From NCBI RefSeq assembly GCF_032773895.1, contig NZ_CP120416.1, positions 3,935,001 to 3,999,000 on the forward strand: DNA of 64,000 bases, written 5' to 3'. The position numbers and the translations under genes were made by a program. The notes under the pieces are model-generated. The model ran no database searches and was not told where the DNA came from. It saw only the letters and a program-made list of their open reading frames with translations. Shown one piece after another: positions 9,060 through 17,292 of this stretch. Position 1 is the first letter of the stretch. The number at the start of each line of letters is the position of its first letter. Source of the DNA: Teredinibacter sp. KSP-S5-2. GTDB taxonomy: Bacteria > Pseudomonadota > Gammaproteobacteria > Pseudomonadales > Cellvibrionaceae.

Positions 9060-11177
9060 CTATTTGTATTCAATTATATTGGTCTCCGCAACGTAACACT
9101 GACGCCCCAAACTACCTTTTAGATTGTGAAAATCTCCCGTTGCAATAAACGGAATATTTCTCTCTTGATATGGCGTTATCGTTTTTGTGGCGAATTCAAA
9201 CAGAAACACGTCTGACTCACGACAACCACCACCAACAATATAAAAAACACCCTCAGCCGTCACCTGTAGTATCTTGGCATTTTTCGGAAAACTGTCAGAT
9301 AGCATTACAGGCTCTTCTTGATCTGGCCGACTAACCCAAAGCCCGGGTTTGTTTTCATACTGAAAATACACTGAATCATCTAACGCTATTGCCGCACCAA
9401 CAGAACCAAAGGTGATTTGAATCTCTTTTTTACTCTCTGGCCAAAGGTGCCAGATATTGGCTTGGTTATCACTACGCTTAATAACAACAAGTTGTTTATC
9501 AGTATCGCGCCAATCTACAGGCTGAATGTATTTTGCCCCGCCCAACAGTTTACGAGAGATATTTTTAACGAAATCATATATAAAGATCTCGTCATCCGCC
9601 CGATACAGAAACTGCTCGTCGCCTTCCAACCACACGATATCGCGTATTTTTTCTGCCTCAACTTCAACAATTTGTTTTTCTTTACCGTCAACGATGAGCC
9701 ATATTTGAATCTGGTTGTTGCGTACAGACGCGTAAAGTATCTTCTCTCCATTGGCGGAGTATTGGGGTTTAAAGTTATAAGTATCGTTTTCCGTAATCTG
9801 TTTGTTTTCTCCTTCCAGTCCATAGTTCCAAATATTCGATTTGAGCTTTTTCTCCGTCATGTAAATGGACTGCCCGTCAGGAGAGAACCGAGGCCGATAA
9901 GCGACATGATCTTTGTACTTCAGAAAATCAATTTTCTGGATCTCGCCATCAAGATATATAGCAAACAGCGCTTCATAGTCGGCAAACACGAGCACACCGG
10001 TCCCATCAGGAATCCAACTGAGATTAACCTGATCGGCCTCGACTTTACTCCGAGTCACTAACTTCGCATCCGAATCATATATTTCAATTAAGGCTTTATG
10101 CTCGTTGTCGTAAGCAACAGCTGTCATTCCGTTATTGACGGCGGATGCCAGAGGTGTAAGGGTGGAGCTGGGTGAACGGATTTCTACTGCGGCATTGTTA
10201 TTGGCGAGATCAATACGATAGCGCTTGTTGGTTCCATTCACCCCCTGCCGTGCAACCACCTCAATCACAGAATCATTCCACCAGCTTGCGCTAAACAGTC
10301 TCCCCTGCCAGCGGCTAACCAGCTTTTTATTACGCATCGACCCTTTAGCCAGATCCAGGTCATACACATAAATCGCATAGTAGTAATCTGCGGCTTCGTA
10401 AAAGTTTTTGGTGAGAAGCTTATTTCGACTTCTTCGCACCTCGGCCGCTAACAGCTGGGACTGATCTGGAGCCCATTCCAACAGGAACCACATTCCTGGA
10501 ATCTCATCGACATCCCATTCTCTCCCCTCTTTGTTTCGAACAACAAGACGGCTGCTAATCTGCTCTAAATTGGTGAGATCAACATTATCCCGAATATAGG
10601 CAACATGCTGATTATCCGGATGGGGCTCGGCAACTCTTTCCAAACCGGTTTCATTGGTATATCCGCGTCGTTCGGCAAACACGGTTTTGTGTTTCTTTTC
10701 CAAATGATAGGAAGGGCTAGTCCACCACCACACCACAACTCCCACACAGAGCAGCAGGCATAAAGCCGCCCCCAACAGAGTCCAGTTTGTAACGACAGCC
10801 CCGCTCTTCTCAGCCGAGGGCTGAGAGAGTTTTACCTCGAGTGAAACCTCATCTCTGGAATATTTCGGCGGAATGAGAAGCTGATAGCCTTTTTTGGAGT
10901 AGTTAGCCACTATCTCCACATCGCCCAATAACTGTCCCAAACCTTTACGCAGGGAGGTAATACACTTAGGTACAGTTCCGTATGAAACCACCCTGCCAGA
11001 CCACAATTCGCTAATAAGCTCTTCGGCACTTACGACACGATCCTGATGTTTGGCAAGATACTGCAAAACCCCCATCACCTTGGGTTGAACTGTGACGCAC
11101 GCATCCCCCCTGACAAACTGATTTTTTGACGGGAGCACATGAACGTCGTCAATAAAGAAAGAGGTTTTGTCGTCCAT
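9060..11177 (-). CDS. CadC-like membrane transcription regulator with beta-propeller sensor
   Basis: A 705-residue one-component regulator. Residues about 1-108 form an OmpR/PhoB-type winged helix (VLQYLAKHQDRVVSAEELIS, then ITSLRKGLG and NYSKKGYQLL), as in CadC and ToxR, which binds DNA from the membrane. A single transmembrane helix lies at about 131-152 (LLGAALCLLLCVGVVVWWW). The remaining 550 residues are periplasmic, made of TolB/WD40-like repeats with recurrent SPDGQSIY and SANGEKILYAS strands, forming a propeller. It is divergent from the VIT/VWA operon with a 278-base shared upstream region, so that operon is its likeliest target (inference). The ligand sensed by the propeller is unknown. 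Start at 11177 gives a complete winged helix. Confidence 0.85.
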   Translation of the reverse strand: MDDKTSFFIDDVHVLPSKNQFVRGDACVTVQPKVMGVLQYLAKHQDRVVSAEELISELWSGRVVSYGTVPKCITSLRKGLGQLLGDVEIVANYSKKGYQLLIPPKYSRDEVSLEVKLSQPSAEKSGAVVTNWTLLGAALCLLLCVGVVVWWWTSPSYHLEKKHKTVFAERRGYTNETGLERVAEPHPDNQHVAYIRDNVDLTNLEQISSRLVVRNKEGREWDVDEIPGMWFLLEWAPDQSQLLAAEVRRSRNKLLTKNFYEAADYYYAIYVYDLDLAKGSMRNKKLVSRWQGRLFSASWWNDSVIEVVARQGVNGTNKRYRIDLANNNAAVEIRSPSSTLTPLASAVNNGMTAVAYDNEHKALIEIYDSDAKLVTRSKVEADQVNLSWIPDGTGVLVFADYEALFAIYLDGEIQKIDFLKYKDHVAYRPRFSPDGQSIYMTEKKLKSNIWNYGLEGENKQITENDTYNFKPQYSANGEKILYASVRNNQIQIWLIVDGKEKQIVEVEAEKIRDIVWLEGDEQFLYRADDEIFIYDFVKNISRKLLGGAKYIQPVDWRDTDKQLVVIKRSDNQANIWHLWPESKKEIQITFGSVGAAIALDDSVYFQYENKPGLWVSRPDQEEPVMLSDSFPKNAKILQVTAEGVFYIVGGGCRESDVFLFEFATKTITPYQERNIPFIATGDFHNLKGSLGRQCYVAETNIIEYK

Positions 11178-11418
11178 ATCTCAGTATAAAATTCACTCAA
11201 TTATTGTTTTTTTCGCAGTCATGCACGGCAATGTTACCAGCTCACAAGCCAATTTAACCACTGGCGAAAAACCAAACTGCAAGCATGGAGTTTTCCCAAT
11301 CCATTTTTATAAGACCTTAACTCATTGATTTTTATACCTATTTTGACAGGTAAACAAAAAGTAAAAAAATCGTGTAGCTCTGGTAAAGGAAATCAACCGA
11401 CGCTTCCCTAGGATCAAG

Positions 11419-11448
11419 CCCTGTATCCATCGAATAAAAAATACAGGG
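11419..11448 (+). promoter_or_regulatory. Hairpin partly covering the Shine-Dalgarno of the VIT/VWA gene
   Basis: A perfect 8-bp stem (ccctgtat 11419-11426 / atacaggg 11441-11448) with a 14-base loop. Its 3' arm contains most of the ribosome-binding site aggggag (11445-11451) for the ATG at 11456. Folding should lower translation, so this is a possible RNA switch or thermosensor. Confidence 0.5.
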
Positions 11449-11455
11449 GAGCAAT

Positions 11456-13591
11456 ATGAGAATCATCCTTATTCTATTACTTGTGACATGCCATTACGCA
11501 GTAGCACAACCGTACTATGCACAAACCCAAACTGGCAGGAGCGCGGCCAAAACTGAAGCACCGTATTTTGATACGGGAGATAACGACACTACATTATCTC
11601 TGCTAAAAACCACGACCGAGATATCAATCGATAGTGTCATCGCTGATATCCGTATAAAACAAGCCTATCAAAACGACGGCTCTTCGCCTCTGGAGGCCGT
11701 GTACACATTCCCCGGTTCGACTAAAGCCGCTGTATACGGCTTAACCATCAAGATTGAAGATAGGATAATCGAGGCCAAAGTCGAAGAAAAAGGGAAAGCC
11801 AGAGCTATCTATGAAGAGGCAAAGCACCAGGGGAAAAGTGCAGCACTGCTTGAGCAACATAAGCCCAACGTGTTCACCACGAATGTGGCAAATATTCTAC
11901 CGGGGGAAACCATAGAGGTTGAGCTGCGTTACACCGAGCTGCTCGATATAAACGACAATATATATCAACTCACCTACCCACTAAACTTCGACGCGCACAA
12001 TCCAAATGGCCGCCGATTACCGCCAGGCTCATCCAAGATAAATGTTCATCTGAATACAGCAGTACCCGTTCATTCCATTATCAGCCCCACACACCCCATC
12101 GAAGTAATTCCCTCTTCTTCAACATCAGCCAATATTTTCGTTAAAGCCGAGGACGTAAATCGAAGTAACGAGTTTGTATTGCGCTACCAAGTGTCAGGGC
12201 CAACGATTCAAACCGGCCTTCAACTATTAAAAGGAGAACAGGAAAACTACTTTTTACTGCAAATTGAACCACCAGCACGAGTGGAAGAATCCATGGTGCC
12301 CAATCGCGAATATATTTTTGTTATAGACACGAGTGGTTCAATGAATGGTTTCCCCATTGATGTGAGTAAGACGCTGATCGTAGAACTATTACAGAGCCTG
12401 CGAAGCTGGGAGAAATTTAATGTGGTGTTCTTTGCCGGCAACACCAAAACCTTATCGCCCACCTCATTGGAAGCATCAGCAGAAAATATTAATAACGTTG
12501 TTTCCATGCTTGAGAATATAGATGGCTATGGCGGCACAGACCTATTAAGCGCGCTGAAAAGCGTGGCGAAAATTCCTTTATCTCCAGGTTACTCAAGAAA
12601 TGTGATTGCAATTACAGACGGCTATGTCAGCGTTGAAGCCGAAACATACAAGTTTATTAATGCCCATCTTGAAAACAGTAATTACTTTGCTTTTGGAATA
12701 GGTGGAGGAGTGAACCACCAGCTTATCGATATCATCGCCCGAGCGGGGTACGGAGAAGCCTATGTCGCACTGAACAAAAAAGAAGCAAAGAAACACGGGA
12801 GAAGAATGATTAACGCCATTCGCTACCCCGTACTAAGTCAAATTGATATCGATTTTGACGAGTTCGAAGCCTACGACGTCCAACCAATAGTATTGCCAGA
12901 TTTATTTAGCAACAAGCCCATTACAGTTGCAGGCAAGTGGCGAGGAAAAGCCAAGGGGTCAGTAAAGGTTTCCGGCTTAAACGGATTTGGTCTCTGGAAA
13001 AAAAATATTCCACTAACTTCTGCCAGCAAAGCGGATTCCAGAGCGCTGGAATATATCTGGGCTAGGAAAGAAATTGAGCAACTTCAGGACTTGCACCACC
13101 TTGGATACAAACAGGATTCATTTCAGTCCTATATTACCCATCTGGGAATTAAGCATAACCTACTGACCAATTTCACCTCGTTTGTTGCGGTCGACAATCA
13201 GATTAGAGCCTCATCTCCAGAACCTCAATACCTATCCGGTAATGGTTTCGCCATACCAACCCTATCTCTGGAAATCTCGTCGCATATACCCGCAGCCAAA
13301 CAATCAAGTCAAGAGACAGCATTGCAACGCGGATTATTCAAGTTTCAACGTATCAACAATGAGTGGGTAGATGAAAATCATTCTGCAAGTATCCCGGTTA
13401 TCGATATTTCATACGACAGCCCTATCTACAAAAAAATCATTGCTTTATTTCCCGAGTTATCCAACTTCGACAAGAAGGATATTTTTTATATCAACCTGAC
13501 CAATATCACTCTGAAAATAACGCAAAAATCAAAACCTATTAGTGAAGAAATGATTGAAAAAATCAATCTTAAGCTCGCCAGTTATGAATAG
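11456..13591 (+). CDS. Secreted VIT/von Willebrand factor A domain protein
   Basis: A 711-residue exported protein with a signal peptide (MRIILILLLVTCHYAVAQ). A VIT domain spans about residues 40-170, with the motifs AVYTFPGSTKAAVYGL and EKGKARAIYEEAKHQGKSA. A VWA domain spans about 280-450, with an intact metal-ion (MIDAS) motif D291-T-S293-G-S295 and the downstream GGTDLLSALKSV. The C-terminal 250 residues are beta-rich and unclassified. Relatives include inter-alpha-trypsin inhibitor heavy chains and the 'marine sortase target' proteins, but no LPxTG motif or C-terminal anchor is present, so the product is periplasmic or released. It overlaps the next gene by 8 bases and is divergent from a CadC-like regulator. 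The VWA surface suggests protein-protein binding, possibly to the downstream product. Confidence 0.9.
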   Translation: MRIILILLLVTCHYAVAQPYYAQTQTGRSAAKTEAPYFDTGDNDTTLSLLKTTTEISIDSVIADIRIKQAYQNDGSSPLEAVYTFPGSTKAAVYGLTIKIEDRIIEAKVEEKGKARAIYEEAKHQGKSAALLEQHKPNVFTTNVANILPGETIEVELRYTELLDINDNIYQLTYPLNFDAHNPNGRRLPPGSSKINVHLNTAVPVHSIISPTHPIEVIPSSSTSANIFVKAEDVNRSNEFVLRYQVSGPTIQTGLQLLKGEQENYFLLQIEPPARVEESMVPNREYIFVIDTSGSMNGFPIDVSKTLIVELLQSLRSWEKFNVVFFAGNTKTLSPTSLEASAENINNVVSMLENIDGYGGTDLLSALKSVAKIPLSPGYSRNVIAITDGYVSVEAETYKFINAHLENSNYFAFGIGGGVNHQLIDIIARAGYGEAYVALNKKEAKKHGRRMINAIRYPVLSQIDIDFDEFEAYDVQPIVLPDLFSNKPITVAGKWRGKAKGSVKVSGLNGFGLWKKNIPLTSASKADSRALEYIWARKEIEQLQDLHHLGYKQDSFQSYITHLGIKHNLLTNFTSFVAVDNQIRASSPEPQYLSGNGFAIPTLSLEISSHIPAAKQSSQETALQRGLFKFQRINNEWVDENHSASIPVIDISYDSPIYKKIIALFPELSNFDKKDIFYINLTNITLKITQKSKPISEEMIEKINLKLASYE

Positions 13592-14597
13592 ATCTGTCAT
13601 CTCATATTTAGTATCAGTAATTTTACTTTTAACGATTAACCCAGTACAGGCAAAAACTATGAATAACAATAATACAACACCTCATAGCATCACATTTATT
13701 GTTGGGCAAGATTCAGACACAAAAAACGCATTTTATCAAACCGCTGAACTCTTCTTCAGCCTGAACCCAACGTACAAAACAGAGCATATGGTGAAATCAC
13801 TATCAAGCATTGAAGGAATTGTAAATTATTTACACAACACCCCACCAGCCGGTGGTAATTTCTGGAAAACTATCAACATCGTTAGCCATAGTTCAGAATA
13901 CGGATTAAATATGAACCTGACTGAAGACGGAAAACAAATAACGACAAAACAATTGGACGAGATAACTCAATCTGCATTCGATGGCTTTCCATCCATTGTG
14001 CGACATTTAAACTCCGAAAGCCTAATCACCTTTTGGGGATGCTCATTTGGCAAGCAACAGGCACACCTGAAAAAAATTGCCCAATTATTTAACAGTATTG
14101 ATGGATCTGTTAGCGTTAGATCTCCGAACATGCGGATACATTTTTTCTATGACCTGAACAATAATTTTGTTGACCGCTTCTATTCAGAAGAATATTCAAT
14201 TTATTCGGATACCGAAGAACTTACATCTTCGGAACTGGCACGGGCTTTTCAATATCAATACCCGGATAGCAAAACTGGTTGGCAAACCGCGTTATCCACT
14301 CCTATCTCAGACACACTATTACAACCAGCTTACAGCGCATCAACGATAAATATAAAGTTCTACGCTCCGAGAGACATATTAAAAACCTACCAAACACTCA
14401 ATCAGTTCATGCTGGCACAACCTGAGATAATGGACAGTTTAAACAACCACAACATTTCAATAAACAAGTTAAATATAGAAATAAAGGATACTGACAGAGA
14501 AAACATTGCCCTAATCAATTGCACAACAATCAAACATTCCATATTAACCAGAAGCAATTTAAGGGAAAAAGACATTATGGTTTATGCAGATAGATAA
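13584..14597 (+). CDS. Secreted protein with caspase-like (clan CD) His/Cys arrangement
   Basis: A 337-residue protein. I choose ATG 13584, inside the last codons of the VIT/VWA gene, because it gives a clean signal peptide (MNRSVISYLVSVILLLTINP, cut after VQA); an in-frame TTG at 13554 would bury it. A beta-strand then His102 (INIVSHSSEYGLNM) and 51 residues on a strand then Cys153 (SLITFWGCSFGKQQ) follow the clan CD peptidase plan (caspase, gingipain, CHAT, DUF4347-like): hydrophobic strand-H, hydrophobic strand-C. The usual Gly after His is Ser here, so activity is uncertain. The C-terminal 150 residues match nothing I know. Translational coupling implies a joint function with the VWA protein. 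The family assignment is inference. Confidence 0.6.
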   Translation: MNRSVISYLVSVILLLTINPVQAKTMNNNNTTPHSITFIVGQDSDTKNAFYQTAELFFSLNPTYKTEHMVKSLSSIEGIVNYLHNTPPAGGNFWKTINIVSHSSEYGLNMNLTEDGKQITTKQLDEITQSAFDGFPSIVRHLNSESLITFWGCSFGKQQAHLKKIAQLFNSIDGSVSVRSPNMRIHFFYDLNNNFVDRFYSEEYSIYSDTEELTSSELARAFQYQYPDSKTGWQTALSTPISDTLLQPAYSASTINIKFYAPRDILKTYQTLNQFMLAQPEIMDSLNNHNISINKLNIEIKDTDRENIALINCTTIKHSILTRSNLREKDIMVYADR

Positions 14598-14614
14598 ATC
14601 GTATACTTATAATA

Positions 14615-14649
14615 CTGAAAAGGGCATAGTTATAAGATGCCCTTTTCAG
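14615..14649. terminator. Bidirectional terminator between convergent genes
   Basis: A 13-bp perfect stem (ctgaaaagggcat / atgcccttttcag) with a 9-base loop lies between the operon end and the opposite-strand GNAT gene. A-rich and T-rich flanks suit termination in both directions. Confidence 0.85.
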
Positions 14650-14683
14650 TTACACATACTTTTAAATTAGATTCCTACACAAA

Positions 14684-15124
14684 CTACTCTGGCGTAATAA
14701 CAAACCCTCTCTCAATCCCATCTTTAAAGCCAACGGATTTATACAGCTCGTGCGCCGAATGCAATTGCTCACCGGACAACAATAGAACAGTGTAACAATT
14801 TTTCTCCCATGCCAGATTTATGGCAAACTCCAATACTTTTTTGGCCAAGCCTTGGCGACGGTGACTTTGGGCAGTCACAACATGTTCAATAATGCCAAAC
14901 GGACGGGCACCATTAGCGATACTGAGGTTTACTCCCAGCGCACAGGTTGCGGCCAGTACGCCATCCACATCGGCAACGATCACATCCATTTGAGCGCTAT
15001 CGACCAGTTCCCGCCATTTTTCCTTTGCGTATTCTTTTTCCAATTCCGGATCTGCGGAACGAAGTTCTTTATATAAAGCCAATACGCCTTCAAGATCGTT
15101 TTCATCGGCGATTCGAATATTCAT
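14684..15124 (-). CDS. GNAT family N-acetyltransferase
   Basis: A 146-residue single-domain acetyltransferase. Features are the N-terminal IRIADENDLEGVLALYKELR, the beta4 region PFGIIEHVVTAQSHRRQGLAKKVLEFAI carrying the acetyl-CoA pyrophosphate motif (Q/R-x-x-G-L/x-A, here RRQGLAKK), and the C-terminal HSAHELYKSVGFKD strand-helix. The substrate cannot be told from sequence; small molecules or protein N-termini are both possible. It is monocistronic, separated from the divergently regulated pair downstream by about 190 bases. Confidence 0.88.
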   Translation of the reverse strand: MNIRIADENDLEGVLALYKELRSADPELEKEYAKEKWRELVDSAQMDVIVADVDGVLAATCALGVNLSIANGARPFGIIEHVVTAQSHRRQGLAKKVLEFAINLAWEKNCYTVLLLSGEQLHSAHELYKSVGFKDGIERGFVITPE

Positions 15125-15318
15125 CGGTCACGTTATCCTTGGTAATTAGGGGCATGAAGCAAGAATAGACCCATTAGTTTTTAGGCAATAAAAACGAAAC
15201 GGAGTATAAATCAGCGTTTGTAAATTGAGAGTTAACTCACATAAACTTTTTTGTTTACAGCCGAACTGAAACTGTTTTTTATTTGAGGTGGGTCAAACGA
15301 AAAGAATAACGCAGTTTT

Positions 15319-16230
15319 CTAATTCACTGACTGCACGATGGATAGCTGCTTAAACTGCTGTTTGATGAATTGCATTAGTAAGCGTGTTCTGGCGTTAACG
15401 AACTGACGACTCGGGTAAACCATATACACGTCTCGAACCGGGAGTAATTGATAATCGGAGAGGACCCTTCTTAACCCGCCAGACTGAACATATTGATGAG
15501 CATAAAAATTAGGTAAACCAACAACCCCCAACCCGTTAACGGCAGCTTTTGCCACAAACACTCCCTCACCTTCGCTCATTCGTATTTTGGGATGTGTATA
15601 TTCAACGGCACCGGTGACAAAATGTTGAAGCTCCCAGTTGGTCGGCTGTGTGCGAAAAAACAAACCGGGCAACGACGACAAATCTTCGGGATGGGTAATA
15701 CAGGGGTTGGCTTTCAGCCACGCCGGTGAAGCGTACAATCCCATATCCGATTTAATCAGATGTTGTGCAATAAACTGTGAATCTGATAATGGGCCAATAC
15801 GTAACGCGATATCAATCTGCTTTTGCAGCAAATCCACAATGTCATTATCAAACGAAACATGTAAATGAATATCCGGGTATTCCGCTGAAAACTGGATCAG
15901 CCATTCAGAGACCACTTCCAATCCGAGAAAGTGAGGCATAGTAATCCGTATGGTTCCAGCCAATTCGTCATTTTGATTTTGCAGCTGCTGCGCACGTTGC
16001 TTAAGCTCAGCCAACAGAGGCGCACACTGGCCAGCATACTGTTCGCCCATATCAGTTAAACGCAGATTGCGTGTATTCCGTTTCAACAGTTGAACATCCA
16101 AACGCTGCTCAAGCTGCGCAACACGTCGGCTCAATGTACTGACAGACATACCCAGCTTTTCCGCCGCAGCCGAAAAACTGCCACTCTGCGCCACGGCAAC
16201 AAACAAGGCTAAATCGTCCAGACTCTCCAT
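15319..16230 (-). CDS. LysR-family transcriptional regulator
   Basis: A 303-residue LysR-type regulator with an N-terminal winged helix-turn-helix (residues 1-60, FVAVAQSGSFSAAAEKLGMS followed by VSTLSRRVAQLEQRL) and a periplasmic-binding-like effector domain (about 90-290, starting GTIRITMPHFLG). It belongs to the CrgA/AaeR-like branch by its opening MESLDDLALF. It is divergent from the lactonase-like gene, and the 101 bases between them carry direct repeats, one starting 7 bases from its own start codon. It probably represses itself and controls the lactonase-like gene (usual LysR logic, inferred). The co-inducer is unknown. Confidence 0.93.
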   Translation of the reverse strand: MESLDDLALFVAVAQSGSFSAAAEKLGMSVSTLSRRVAQLEQRLDVQLLKRNTRNLRLTDMGEQYAGQCAPLLAELKQRAQQLQNQNDELAGTIRITMPHFLGLEVVSEWLIQFSAEYPDIHLHVSFDNDIVDLLQKQIDIALRIGPLSDSQFIAQHLIKSDMGLYASPAWLKANPCITHPEDLSSLPGLFFRTQPTNWELQHFVTGAVEYTHPKIRMSEGEGVFVAKAAVNGLGVVGLPNFYAHQYVQSGGLRRVLSDYQLLPVRDVYMVYPSRQFVNARTRLLMQFIKQQFKQLSIVQSVN

Positions 16231-16236
16231 ATTTTC

Positions 16237-16268
16237 CCAATTTTAGAAAAATGATTGCCAAATTTTAG
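16237..16268. promoter_or_regulatory. Direct repeat, candidate LysR operator
   Basis: ccaattttag (16237-16246) and ccaaattttag (16258-16268) are repeated about 21 bases apart, two helical turns, in the shared upstream region of the lysR gene and the lactonase-like gene. That spacing suits binding on one face of DNA by a LysR tetramer. Confidence 0.45.
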
Positions 16269-16331
16269 GCTAATTAAAGCAAATGTAACAAGATAAACTG
16301 CCATTTCTCTTTCAGCAACCAAGGAGCAACA

Positions 16332-17198
16332 ATGGCTCGCTTTACCCTATTCCGACAAATTCACACCCTATTAGCAACCATGTTGCTCGTACTTATCAGT
16401 CACGCGAGCTTTGCCAATGAACCAGCACTCAGTGTCCAGCTATTTGACTGCGGCACGATTCTCGCCAGAGATGCGTCGATTTTTAACCCGAACATGAAGA
16501 AAAATACCCCCAAACTCATGGCAAACACCTGCTACCTAGTGAAGCATCCGAAAGGCGTTTTATTGTGGGATACCGGGCTGAATGACCAGATCGCGAACCA
16601 GGTAGATGGAATTGAAGCGTTTGATGGCGCCATCCATTTAACCTTGAATACGCCGCTACAAATCCAACTGGCCAATGCAGAAATCACACCTGATGATGTT
16701 GCTTATATCGCAATGTCCCATCTGCATATGGACCACACGGGTAATGCCAACCTTTTTGCAAATGCGAAATGGCTTGTGCAATCTACCGAACACCAAATTG
16801 CAGTTAGTAAACAAGCAGCCAATTATGGCTTTACGCCTCAGGATTACCAAAATCTGAAACAGGTAAAGCTTTTAGCAGGCGATTATGATGTGTTCGGCGA
16901 TGGGCGCGTGAAAATTATCAGCACTCCCGGTCACAGCCCCGGACATCAGTCACTGTTCCTCGATTTAAAACACTACGGCCCCGTATTACTTAGTGGTGAC
17001 CTTTATCACTTTGAACGCAATCGTTTAGAAAAGGCAGTACCAATATTTAACAACGTTGAAGAAAGCCAAAAATCATTTACCAAAATTGATCAGTTTCTTG
17101 AAGCCACAGGCAGTGCACTCTGGATTCAACACGACTATGAACAATTTCATTTGTTAATGATGGGTGGAAGCGGAAAAAACAAAGGCGTGTATTTTTAA
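16332..17198 (+). CDS. Exported metallo-beta-lactamase-fold hydrolase, AHL-lactonase-like
   Basis: A 288-residue hydrolase with a signal peptide (about residues 1-28, ending SHASFA). The dinuclear zinc site is complete: His130-x-His132-x-Asp134-His135 (SHLHMDHTGN), His201 (TPGHSPGHQS), Asp223 (LSGDLYHF) and a late His in IQHDYEQF. The spacing, the N-terminal FDCG motif and the capping pattern resemble the N-acyl homoserine lactonase (AiiA/AttM) branch, whose members open lactone rings of quorum signals; other lactones or phosphoesters remain possible. A periplasmic location is unusual, since AiiA and AttM are cytoplasmic. An aaggag site lies 7 bases before the ATG. The divergent LysR gene is the likely regulator. 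Confidence 0.85.
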   Translation: MARFTLFRQIHTLLATMLLVLISHASFANEPALSVQLFDCGTILARDASIFNPNMKKNTPKLMANTCYLVKHPKGVLLWDTGLNDQIANQVDGIEAFDGAIHLTLNTPLQIQLANAEITPDDVAYIAMSHLHMDHTGNANLFANAKWLVQSTEHQIAVSKQAANYGFTPQDYQNLKQVKLLAGDYDVFGDGRVKIISTPGHSPGHQSLFLDLKHYGPVLLSGDLYHFERNRLEKAVPIFNNVEESQKSFTKIDQFLEATGSALWIQHDYEQFHLLMMGGSGKNKGVYF

Positions 17199-17242
17199 AT
17201 AATCATTTATACCTCAGAAAATAATTCAAATACTGAAAACAA

Positions 17243-17267
17243 AAAAACCCGCCATAGGCGGGTTTTT
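17243..17267. terminator. Bidirectional intrinsic terminator
   Basis: An 11-bp stem (aaaaacccgcc / ggcgggttttt) with a 3-base loop lies between the convergent lactonase-like gene and chitinase 1. A-run and T-run flanks let it work for both transcripts. Confidence 0.92.
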
Positions 17268-17292
17268 AGAGGTCTTACTTTTTGGTATTAAC

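Noticed and set aside
9417-10061. A 214-codon open frame opposite the CadC-like regulator gene
   Set aside because: Antisense shadow of the propeller region; hydrophobic but without repeats, signal or ribosome site.
11343-11371. TTGACA as a -35 box for the VIT/VWA operon
   Set aside because: No acceptable -10 hexamer at 16-18 bases spacing, so promoter not claimed.
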